A DNA stretch of 64,000 nucleotides. It comes from an uncultured Clostridiaceae bacterium. Its GTDB lineage: Bacteria; Bacillota; Clostridia; Clostridiales; Clostridiaceae. This document shows, piece after piece, positions 45,933 to 53,437 of this stretch. The stretch's first letter is position 1, and each line of letters begins with the position of its first letter. The notes under the pieces are model-generated. The model was not told the origin of the DNA and searched no databases. It was given only the letters and a program-made list of their open reading frames with translations. The stretch covers positions 248,001 to 312,000 of the forward strand of contig CAMJGD010000001.1 of the NCBI GenBank assembly GCA_946405135.1. The letters are read 5' to 3'. The position numbers were made by a program, and so were the translations under genes.

Positions 45933-46549
45933 TTAATATACCCAGAACTGACAGTTAGTGTTAGAAGCTGGAAGAAACTTAGTTGTTGGACTTGCAACTA
46001 TATTTGCTCCCTTCACACTAATACTTGGTTTAACGTCTACTGCATATTGTTGGTGAGAATAGTTTCCATATGAATTAAGATAATAATTTCCACTTGGACA
46101 ATAACCATCTGCTGGAACATATCCTCCAACACCGTATGCACTCTCCCAACCATCACATACCTTAAATGTTGCACAAATCCCATTATCTAACCATGTATAT
46201 CCAGAAGGAGAATATTTATGACCACTTTCACTCTGACCATATAGACCACTATATGAATACCAATGCTCAAACTTTTGTGTACCACTTATTGGACTAAAAG
46301 ATCCATTTGTGTGAACAGATACAGCGTCCGTTAGTGTCCAATAAGGACTTTCATTCCATGTAAAACAATTTTTAATACGATACTTATGGTCTGATAATCG
46401 TATAGAATATGTGCATAATGAAAGCCAGCTGGAATTTACGTAGTTACTCCATGTGGTAGTGGTGGTTCTATGTTAAGCATTTTAGCAACAACAAATCCTG
46501 CTATCAACGCTGTATATAATACCATCTTAGCTATTCTTTCTTTTTTCAT
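45933..46549 (-). pseudogene. Frameshifted secreted protein, aromatic- and Cys-rich
   Basis: Frame A (46549-46436) opens with an ATG and encodes MKKERIAKMVLYTALIAGFV, a Sec-type signal sequence, then NIEPPLPHGVTT and a stop. Frame B stays open from 46472 to a TAA at 45933, about 179 codons with no ATG, encoding a Ser/Gly/Tyr/Trp-rich product with six cysteines (for example CFTWNESPYWTLTDAVSVH, GYTWLDNGICATFKVCDGWE, ending TNCQFWVY). The frames overlap at 46472-46436, across ACC-type short repeats, so one base gained or lost would join them into a secreted protein of about 200 residues. Function unknown. A programmed shift or a sequencing error are alternatives. Confidence 0.75.
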
Positions 46550-46641
46550 GAAGGAATCACTTTTTATTTTAATTTTATTTAAAAGCAACAGCTATTTTGC
46601 TGTTAAAGTTTTTTTCTTTTCGATTGTTTCTCTCATTTTTT

Positions 46642-47127
46642 TTATTGCTTTTCATATGTTTCATTTTCATAAACTTTTACATCTTCTACAGTTTTGATAA
46701 ATAAATCTAAAATTCTTTCCATGCTTTCAACTTTGTTATGTAAATTTGCTATTTCAAAAGCATTTGCTAATCTTAATTTCTTATAACCCATTTTCTTATA
46801 ATTATTACATATTGTTCTATTGCGGTCAATTGCTAAATCGGTTTTGTTTATATGTTTATAACAGTCTGCTAAGAGCCATAGATCTTGATTATATTTGGAT
46901 AAGTCATCTCCTAGCATATTTATAGATATATTGCTGTGTTCAACTGCTTTATAACAATCCTCTAATTTGTAATAATTAAACCCCAGCATATAATAATAAA
47001 ACCATATTTCATCTTTGTTATCGTTATCACATGTAGTTAAAGTGTTTAAATACTCTTTACACATTTCTAAACTACCTAGATAATAACAACCATAAGACAA
47101 TTTTAAAATTTCCTCATGAAAATTCAT
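46642..47127 (-). CDS. Short TPR-like helical repeat protein
   Basis: About 161 residues, all helical, with TPR-like repeats: CYYLGSLEMCKEYLNTL, YYYMLGFNYYKLEDCYKAVEHSN, LLADCYKHINKTDLAIDRNRTI, and LANAFEIANLHNKVESMERILDLF. It resembles the C-terminal sensor half of HTH-TPR regulators of the RRNPP type, but no helix-turn-helix is present, so it may be a truncated regulator. The ATG at 47127 is favoured after AGAGAGG; a GTG two codons earlier lies within the site. It precedes the secreted protein gene by 92 bases that include an AACAGC/GCTGTT hairpin. Confidence 0.65.
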   Translation of the reverse strand: MNFHEEILKLSYGCYYLGSLEMCKEYLNTLTTCDNDNKDEIWFYYYMLGFNYYKLEDCYKAVEHSNISINMLGDDLSKYNQDLWLLADCYKHINKTDLAIDRNRTICNNYKKMGYKKLRLANAFEIANLHNKVESMERILDLFIKTVEDVKVYENETYEKQ

Positions 47128-47157
47128 TTGCACACCTCTCTAATTCTCAAGTATTTT

Positions 47158-47679
47158 ACATGATTGGCTTATAGTAATCTTCTAAATCTAATCTATTGAT
47201 TCTACAATATTCTCTAAGTTCACTAATTTGAACTAATAGGTTTTTTTATTTAAGTTTATGTCCTTTTCCATTAACAATCAGTGTACTTCCTAAAACGTCA
47301 GAATGTTTTATGTCAATTAATTCACTGCACCTAATACCTGTCTCAACTAACATTGATAATAAGGTACTGTTAACCACTTCACTTTTTTACACGGATTATT
47401 ATTACAATACCCCTCGCTTATCCCATATTCAAAAAGACTTCTTATATTTTTTAAGATAGTATTAATATAAATCTCTGAGCGTTTCTTTTGTTGTAGTAGC
47501 TTAAAGTACTGCTTAATATGAATATGGTTTACTTCTTCCAATTCTGTAACACCAAACTCTTCCTTAACAAAATGTATAAACCTGCTACAATTACCGTTGT
47601 AACCTTTAATTGTTTTTTCGGTATAATTACGAATACGAATTTCTAGCATAAACTCTTTTAACAATGCTTCTAGTTGCAT
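47158..47679 (-). pseudogene. Decayed tyrosine recombinase (integrase)
   Basis: The first frame (47679-47347, 110 codons) is an intact SAM-like core-binding domain (TEKTIKGYNGNCSRFIHFVKEEFG, NTILKNIRSLFEYGISEG). A second frame then carries the start of the catalytic domain (LLSMLVETGIRCSELIDIKHSDV, with the catalytic arginine in TGIRCSEL, then NGKGHKLK and a stop), followed by degenerate sequence. The HxxR and the tyrosine nucleophile are missing, and some residues between the halves are lost. Its location beside the attachment site identifies it as the integrase that once moved the element. Confidence 0.85.
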
Positions 47680-47680
47680 A

Positions 47681-47730
47681 AAAAAATAACCTTCTGTGAC
47701 CTGCCCATAGACTGTGTATCACAAAAGGTT
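47681..47730 (-). terminator. Hairpin guarding the integrase start
   Basis: AACCTTCTGTGA (47688-47699) pairs with TCACAAAAGGTT (47719-47730), one mismatch. In the minus transcript it is followed by ATTTTTTT and then immediately by the integrase ATG. It should stop read-through from yebC, and its 3' arm contains the AGAAGG ribosome site, so it would also hide that site in any transcript coming from upstream. Confidence 0.75.
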
Positions 47731-47799
47731 ACTAATTTATAGTATATCGTAATAGAATAGCTTACAGTTGAAATGAACTTCTTAATTTTCGATACAAAA

Positions 47800-47849
47800 T
47801 CTGTGTACCGCAGTCAAGATGTTTCTATAATCGCTCTAAACCGTTGAAA
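47800..47849. repeat. Right-end arm-type repeats of the element
   Basis: CTGTGTACCGCAGTCA at 47801-47816 repeats the left-end copy with one change, same orientation. TCTAAACCGTTGAAA at 47835-47849 echoes the left-end TTAAACCGTT copies. They lie between the integrase and the yebC stop. Confidence 0.6.
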
Positions 47850-47853
47850 ATTC

Positions 47854-47907
47854 TTATTCTTCCCATCCTTCTGGGAACTCAGCATTGTGCCAAACATCTT
47901 GAACATC
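47854..47907 (-). repeat. Attachment-site copy in the functional yebC 3' end
   Basis: The last 54 bases of yebC, from the TAA stop inward. They are matched by the displaced copy at 45400-45452. The element therefore brought in, or preserved, a working 3' end so that yebC stays intact. Confidence 0.9.
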
Positions 47908-48594
47908 ATCATCATCTTCTAAAGCATCTAATAGCTTTTGAAATTTAGCTGCTGTGTCTTCATCTATAGCTGTATATGTATCTGGTATCATCTTTAATTC
48001 AGCTTCTAAAAATTCTAATCCATTTGATTCTAAAGTTTCTCTTACTGCTCCGAAATCTTCCATAGCTGTAGTTATGACAAATACTTCATCTTCAGATGCA
48101 AAATCTTCTGCTCCTGCGTCTAAAGCCATCATCATCAATTCATCTTCATCTAATCCTTCTTTTTTCTCTATGATTATTTCACCTTTTCTCTGGAACATAA
48201 AAGATACACAGCCTGTTGCGCCTAGATTTCCACCATGCTTTGTAAATGCATGTCTTACATTTCCAGCACTCCTATTTTTATTATCAGTTAAAACATCAAC
48301 TATTACAGCTATACCTGCTGGACCGTATCCTTCATAAGTTATGTTCTCATAAGTTACATCATTCTGATCACCTGAAGCCTTTTTTATTGATCTCATTATT
48401 GTATCTAAAGGCATATTATTAGCCTTTGCCTTTGCTATGACATCTTTTAACTTCGGATTTGCATCAGGATTGGCGCCACCAGTTTTTACAGCTACCATAA
48501 GTTCTTTACCTATCTTTGTAAAAATCTTTCCCCTTTTTGCATCTGTTTTGCTCTTTTTAGCTTGTATATTATGCCACTTTGAATGTCCTGACAT
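47854..48594 (-). CDS. yebC: YebC/PmpR-family protein
   Basis: A 246-residue protein starting [27 protein letters not shown], the hallmark of the YebC/TACO1 family, with [25 protein letters not shown] in the middle. Family members act as transcription regulators or, for some, help ribosomes through polyproline. Length is normal and the C-terminus ([10 protein letters not shown]) is intact despite the element inserted at its 3' end. Its own terminator is now about 2.45 kb away. Confidence 0.96.
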   Translation of the reverse strand: MSGHSKWHNIQAKKSKTDAKRGKIFTKIGKELMVAVKTGGANPDANPKLKDVIAKAKANNMPLDTIMRSIKKASGDQNDVTYENITYEGYGPAGIAVIVDVLTDNKNRSAGNVRHAFTKHGGNLGATGCVSFMFQRKGEIIIEKKEGLDEDELMMMALDAGAEDFASEDEVFVITTAMEDFGAVRETLESNGLEFLEAELKMIPDTYTAIDEDTAAKFQKLLDALEDDDDVQDVWHNAEFPEGWEE

Positions 48595-48684
48595 AAAAAA
48601 TCCTCCTAACCTAACTATATTCGTAAAAAAATTTCCTTCATATTATAACACAAATCATTACAATCCTTCAACTTTCATATATGA

Positions 48685-49332
48685 TTATATTTCTTCATAT
48701 AATCTAAATCCTTCTTTAAAAAACACTCCTTCTCTTACTTTGGAAAACTCTACGTTCCCATTTGTAACATCTTTTAACTGTTCTTCTATTTCAGATAGCA
48801 TTGAATTTTCTTTAATCATTTCTATACAAACTTTATCAGTATATTCAATATTTTCTATATGCCACTTATTTTGTCCGCAGATATACTGCACCTTACCTAA
48901 AAGTTCATAATCTATAACCACTTTAATATGTGTGCCTTCTACTTTTTCTACAATTCCTGCATCCTTTATGGCAAGACTTGCCCCTTTTGTATAAGCTCTA
49001 GTAAGACCTCCTGTGCCTAAAAGTATACCTCCAAAATACCTAGTTACTACTACCACGCAGTCTGTAATATCATTTTTCTTTATTACTTCTAATACTGGAA
49101 TTCCACCTGTTCCTTGCGGTTCTCCATCATCACTATATCTTTGTATACCTTTATTTTCACCTATTATATAAGCATACACATTGTGTCTTGCTTCCTTATA
49201 CTTATTTCTCATGCTTTCTATAAAATCTCTAGCCTCTTCTTCCGAAGACACTCTTTTAACATTGCCTGTAAATATAGACTTTTTTTCTTCAAATTCACCT
49301 GTCCCATGTTTTTTTATAGTCTTATAACTCAA
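48685..49332 (-). CDS. yigZ: IMPACT/YigZ-family protein
   Basis: A 215-residue protein of the UPF0029/IMPACT family: the N-terminal domain has RHNVYAYIIGENKGIQRYSDDGEPQGTGG and VVVVTRYFGGILLGTGGLTRAY; the C-terminal ferredoxin-like domain follows from about residue 140. Molecular function is unsettled in bacteria. It starts three bases after the stop of the MocR-type gene, so the two are probably co-transcribed. Confidence 0.93.
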   Translation of the reverse strand: MSYKTIKKHGTGEFEEKKSIFTGNVKRVSSEEEARDFIESMRNKYKEARHNVYAYIIGENKGIQRYSDDGEPQGTGGIPVLEVIKKNDITDCVVVVTRYFGGILLGTGGLTRAYTKGASLAIKDAGIVEKVEGTHIKVVIDYELLGKVQYICGQNKWHIENIEYTDKVCIEMIKENSMLSEIEEQLKDVTNGNVEFSKVREGVFFKEGFRLYEEI

Positions 49333-49334
49333 AC

Positions 49335-50750
49335 TTATGCCTCCCTGCTAATAAGGATTTCATTTAATATATTTATACCTTTATTTATTTTAAAATTATC
49401 AGTTTGAGAATAGCCTAGTCTAAAATACCTTTCTCCTTGACTACTTTTCTTAAAAAAGATTATTCCGGGCGTAATTAATACACCTTTTTCTCTAGATATA
49501 TAAAATAATTCTTTACAATTCATATCTATTTTTTCATGAATTTTTAGAAAAAAGCTTAACCCTCCCCCTGGAAAGTTAAAACTCACTCTATCTCCAAAAG
49601 TTTCTATCATACAATCCTTCATATATAGATATCTTTTATTGTATTCTACTTTTAACAATTCTATATACTCTTTCCAATATCCTTTATTTATATATAAATC
49701 TAATGCTCTTTGCATAAGGCTTGATGTGGAAATATCTGTATTGACCTTATAATTTTGCATAACTTCTCTAAATTTTTTTGGAGATACAAGATAACCAATT
49801 CTTATACCTGGAAGAAATATTTTAGAAAAACTTTTAATATAAATAACTCTATCATTTTCATCCATACTTTTAAAACTTCTATATTCTATATTTTTATCAA
49901 ATATTAGTTCTGACAGATAATCATCTTCTATTATATAAAAATTATATTTTTCAGCCAGTTCTAATATATACTTTTTTTTATCCATACTGTAAGTAGCACC
50001 TGTAGGATTTTGAAAATAGCTCATAGTATAGAAGCATTTTATTTTATGCTTTTTAAGAATACTTTCAAAACTTTCTATATCTATTCCATCTTGCTGCATA
50101 TCAGCTTCATATACATTAGCCCTTCTCCAATTGAATACTGTAAGAGCTCCACTATAAGTAGGTTTTTCCACTATTACATTATCATTTACATTTATAAGTG
50201 CTTTTGACACTATATCTATACCCTGTTGAGCACCTGAAACTATGAGTATATCATCATTTTCCAAATCATCCTGCCAAAAAAAATGATTTATTGTTTTTCT
50301 TAAGCCATCAAATCCCAAAGCTTCTTGATAAACTAGTGCCTCTGCCCCATCTCTGTCAAGAACCTGATTTAATATCTCTTTAAACTCTTTTACAGGGAAG
50401 TACATATTTCCTGTAGTTTCTCCTGTAAAGTCAATGCTGTCTTTAAGTTTTCCTGAAGTCAAACTCTTAAAAGTTTCTGAATACTCTCTTTTAAAATTTT
50501 TAATAGCATCTTTTCTTTTTGCATAAGTTCCACTGCCAATTTTCAAGTCTACATATCCTTCTTGCTGGAGCTTTTTATATGCATTTACTATAGTAACAGT
50601 ATTTACTTTTAAGAATTCAGCAAATTTTCTTACAGGGGGCAGCTTTTCACCATCTTTAATCTTATTTTCATCAATAAGATTTTTTATATGTTTCTGCAGC
50701 TGTATATATTTAGGTATACCTTCTTCAAAAAACAAAAAATATTTTTCCAT
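49335..50750 (-). CDS. MocR-type regulator (GntR winged helix plus aminotransferase domain)
   Basis: A 471-residue fusion. Residues 10-80 are a GntR winged helix (YIQLQKHIKNLIDENKIKDGEKLPPVRKFAEFLKVNTVTIVNAYKKLQQEGYVDLKIGSG); residues 110-470 are a class I aminotransferase fold with the PLP lysine in IKSFSKIFLPGIRIGYLV. Such proteins sense PLP or amino compounds, as PdxR and GabR do. No vitamin B6 or GABA genes flank it, so its target is unknown. RBS GGGGG lies a few bases before the ATG. Confidence 0.9.
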   Translation of the reverse strand: MEKYFLFFEEGIPKYIQLQKHIKNLIDENKIKDGEKLPPVRKFAEFLKVNTVTIVNAYKKLQQEGYVDLKIGSGTYAKRKDAIKNFKREYSETFKSLTSGKLKDSIDFTGETTGNMYFPVKEFKEILNQVLDRDGAEALVYQEALGFDGLRKTINHFFWQDDLENDDILIVSGAQQGIDIVSKALINVNDNVIVEKPTYSGALTVFNWRRANVYEADMQQDGIDIESFESILKKHKIKCFYTMSYFQNPTGATYSMDKKKYILELAEKYNFYIIEDDYLSELIFDKNIEYRSFKSMDENDRVIYIKSFSKIFLPGIRIGYLVSPKKFREVMQNYKVNTDISTSSLMQRALDLYINKGYWKEYIELLKVEYNKRYLYMKDCMIETFGDRVSFNFPGGGLSFFLKIHEKIDMNCKELFYISREKGVLITPGIIFFKKSSQGERYFRLGYSQTDNFKINKGINILNEILISREA

Positions 50751-50776
50751 AGATTTCCCCCTTTATCAGCAAAATA

Positions 50777-50799
50777 AAATACCCTTAATAAGGGTATTT
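50777..50799 (-). terminator. Terminator of the nucleotidyltransferase gene
   Basis: AAATACCCTT pairs perfectly with AAGGGTATTT across three bases; TTTTATTTTG follows in the minus transcript. The gene's TAA stop overlaps the hairpin edge. Confidence 0.8.
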
Positions 50800-51694
50800 A
50801 TATAAAATATACATTTTCTTTAATTATCATTTTACCATTTTCACTCTTATATTCTCTTTTATCTTTCTTTATTATATTCTTTTTCCAAAGTTCATTCAAT
50901 ATATCTTCCATTTCAATATCGAAATTTTCAAAAAGTCTATCCTTTTTTATATCTTCTGCACTCAAAAACTGATCCTTATTCTTCATAAATTCTATGAGAA
51001 TATTAGTACTGTCCTTAATGGTATCATCAATTATAGATTGTAAAAAAAACATGGTATCATTTATAGCTTTGACTATATCAGTTTTATTAAAATATAGTTC
51101 ATCAATGCATTCTTTAAATCTATCATTTAAATTCATAGCCATAGAAGTGGCATCCTTACTTACCATATATCCACTACAATTTACATAAAGTTTTGCAAAA
51201 TCCTCCATAGATTTTACCGCCATACTATAAGCAGTATATATGCCATCATTAGATAAATATTTTTTGCAAATCCCCATATTCTTTAATGTCCTACCAAGAT
51301 ACACCATGTTCCATCTTTCTTTATCTATATCTGGATAGTACCTGCCATTATTATATCTATTAGTTATATCCATATCTTTAGAAAATACTAATCTTGAAGA
51401 TGCAAATATCCTATGAATAAATCCACCCCTCAAATCACTTTCATGTAACTGAAGAAATTTTTCTTTTCCCATTAATTTAATATGCACTGGCACTTGTTTT
51501 TCTTCTGTATATATATTTTTTATTTCGCCTGGATTTTCTCTTAATATAACAAATAAATCAATATCTGACTCTTCCCACAAGTCTCCAGTAACCATACTGC
51601 CAAAAACTAAAACTGCAAGTACTTCTTCATTAGCTTTTAATCTATCTACTATACTATTAAAAGCTTTTTGGTACTGAACTATAGTCTTTTCCAT
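50798..51694 (-). CDS. Nucleotidyltransferase-domain protein
   Basis: About 298 residues. The N-terminal Pol-beta-type nucleotidyltransferase domain has VFGSMVTGDLWEESDIDLFVI with the paired metal-binding aspartates; the rest is helical, with a HEPN-like stretch near residues 130-220. Substrate unknown; related proteins modify antibiotics, tRNA or protein. The start is the ATG at 51694, seven bases after GGGGG; an ATG seven codons upstream lacks a site. Confidence 0.82.
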   Translation of the reverse strand: MEKTIVQYQKAFNSIVDRLKANEEVLAVLVFGSMVTGDLWEESDIDLFVILRENPGEIKNIYTEEKQVPVHIKLMGKEKFLQLHESDLRGGFIHRIFASSRLVFSKDMDITNRYNNGRYYPDIDKERWNMVYLGRTLKNMGICKKYLSNDGIYTAYSMAVKSMEDFAKLYVNCSGYMVSKDATSMAMNLNDRFKECIDELYFNKTDIVKAINDTMFFLQSIIDDTIKDSTNILIEFMKNKDQFLSAEDIKKDRLFENFDIEMEDILNELWKKNIIKKDKREYKSENGKMIIKENVYFI

Positions 51695-51861
51695 CTTGGT
51701 ACCCCCTATAAACATAAGTATTCTTTTTTATTTTAGTTTAATTAATGTATATTATATAATACATAGCTTAAAAAATACAATTGAATTATAAACAAGTAAT
51801 ATACAAAATTAAGCTATATTTACATATTATAAATAATATGCCTTATTTTAATGCTTTTTCA

Positions 51862-52083
51862 TTAAAAATTGACTTCTTTAAAGTTCACTTTTTTAATTTT
51901 TCCACAGGAATAACATTGATAAATATGAGTACATATTCCTTCTTTATTTTCAATAGGCATGTTAAGGCTATAATCATCTAGAAATTCTTGAATTCTTCCC
52001 TTATCATACATAACTCCACCACAATGATCACAGTACAAGTTTTTTTCAAGTATAGAATTGCATAGAGGACATATTTTATCCAT
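51862..52083 (-). CDS. Small zinc-ribbon protein
   Basis: A 73-residue protein with three CxxC pairs: CPLC near residue 5, CDHC near 18 and CYSC near 57. The first two and the last could make one or two zinc knuckles. Function unknown. The ATG at 52083 lies six bases after GAGGTG; a GTG three codons earlier is inside that site. Confidence 0.75.
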   Translation of the reverse strand: MDKICPLCNSILEKNLYCDHCGGVMYDKGRIQEFLDDYSLNMPIENKEGICTHIYQCYSCGKIKKVNFKEVNF

Positions 52084-52131
52084 GATCTTCACCTCATAAA
52101 TATTATGTCCTCATAAATTAAAAATATTAAA

Positions 52132-53418
52132 TCATCCTGCTACTAAATTCTCCACTAAATGTTTACACTGCCAAATTATCTTTTCTTCATCAATTTTAAC
52201 AAATTCCCCTTTCCTCATAATCAAATCTCCATTTATTATTACATATTCAACTTCTGTACCATTAGCAGCAAAAATCAAATTAGAAAAAATATCATAAGCA
52301 GGTACCATGTTAGGTTTATTTAAATTAAGCATTATCAAATCTGCAGTATAACCTTCTTTAATTTTTCCTAAGTTATCATAGTTTAAAGCTTTTGCACCAT
52401 TAAGGGTAGCTATGCTTAACATGAGCTTTGAACTTAGCCTTGAAGGCTGCATGGTTGCAATATTTTGAAGCATGCTACCTGTCTCCATTTCTTCAAACAT
52501 ATTAAGATTATTATTGCTACAAGCTCCATCTGTACCAAGACATACATTGATATCTCTGTCTATCATTTCTACAATGCTTGCAATTCCGCTAGCCAGCTTC
52601 ATATTGCTTTGAGGATTATAAATTGCACTTACACCATAAGCACTCATTATATCCATATCTTGCTTATTTAAATGTACACAATGGGCTCCCATAGTTTTAT
52701 TTTCAAATATACCACATTTTTCAAGAAATTCACAAGGTGTTAATCCATATTTATCCTTTATAATATTTATTTCATCCAAAGTTTCAGCAATATGAATATG
52801 TATGCCTACTCCTAACTCTTTTGACTTTTCCCCCACCATTTTAAGTGCTTCTTCAGATAATGTATATGGAGAATGAGGAGCTATCATGGTTTTAAGCATG
52901 TCATTATCCTTTGTATATACTTCCTTATGCAACTTTTCTGCATAAGCTAATTGATTTTTCCACTCCTCTCCCAAAATGCTAGTTCCCAGTATAGCCCTCA
53001 TACCAAATTCCTTTGCTGCTTTTCCTACTATATTTTCCATAAAGTACATGTCATTTACAGTAGTAGTTCCTGTCCTTAACATCTCTATCATTGCAAGTTT
53101 TGTACCTATTTCTATATGCTCTTCCGCAAATTTTTTCTCCATAGGCCAAACCTTTTCTTCTAACCACTGCATAAGCGGAAGCCCTTCACCAGACCCTCTC
53201 ATTAGTGTCATAGCAGAATGAGCATGACAATTTATAAGTCCAGGCATAGCACAATAATTCTTACCTTCAATTACTTCCATACCTAAGGTATCGCCTTTGT
53301 ACTCTCCAGGCTGAACCTTTGTTATAATATTATCTTTTATCAGTATATATCCCTTATCAATAACTTCTCTATCTTCATCCATAGTTATAATCATTAAATC
53401 TTTTATTAATATTTTCAC
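52132..53418 (-). CDS. mtaD: Amidohydrolase, MtaD-type (methylthioadenosine/S-adenosylhomocysteine deaminase)
   Basis: A 428-residue amidohydrolase: metal ligands in NCHAHSAMTLMRG, the later histidines in IHIHIAET and MGAHCVHL, and aspartate in CLGTDGACSNNNLNMFEEM. This matches the deaminase group that acts on S-adenosylhomocysteine, methylthioadenosine or adenosine. Exact substrate cannot be told from sequence. It lies between the zinc-ribbon gene and hflX. Confidence 0.9.
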   Translation of the reverse strand: MKILIKDLMIITMDEDREVIDKGYILIKDNIITKVQPGEYKGDTLGMEVIEGKNYCAMPGLINCHAHSAMTLMRGSGEGLPLMQWLEEKVWPMEKKFAEEHIEIGTKLAMIEMLRTGTTTVNDMYFMENIVGKAAKEFGMRAILGTSILGEEWKNQLAYAEKLHKEVYTKDNDMLKTMIAPHSPYTLSEEALKMVGEKSKELGVGIHIHIAETLDEINIIKDKYGLTPCEFLEKCGIFENKTMGAHCVHLNKQDMDIMSAYGVSAIYNPQSNMKLASGIASIVEMIDRDINVCLGTDGACSNNNLNMFEEMETGSMLQNIATMQPSRLSSKLMLSIATLNGAKALNYDNLGKIKEGYTADLIMLNLNKPNMVPAYDIFSNLIFAANGTEVEYVIINGDLIMRKGEFVKIDEEKIIWQCKHLVENLVAG

Positions 53419-53437
53419 GTTGTCCCTCCTATAATTA

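Larger units (their letters stand above)
45453..47853 (-). mobile_element. Small integrated element in the yebC 3' end
   Basis: About 2.4 kb bounded by direct repeats of the yebC 3' end. It carries a decayed tyrosine recombinase next to the intact yebC, a TPR-like protein, a frameshifted secreted protein and a two-helix membrane protein, all on the minus strand. Short repeats near both ends (CTGTGTACCGYAGTCA and TAAACCGTT) are possible recombinase arm sites. No replication, excision or transfer gene is seen, so it is probably a remnant of a larger element or a minimal passenger no longer able to move by itself. Confidence 0.85.

Noticed and set aside
46470-46697. Plus-strand open frame of 75 codons in the yebC element
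   Set aside because: It is antisense to the signal-peptide start and the end of the TPR gene, has no ribosome site, and its hydrophobic product mirrors AT-rich antisense sequence.
45453-47853. Insertion sequence or composite transposon for the yebC-flanking element
   Set aside because: No DDE transposase, no terminal inverted repeats and no short target duplication; the long gene-end repeat and the recombinase relic fit tyrosine-recombinase integration instead.
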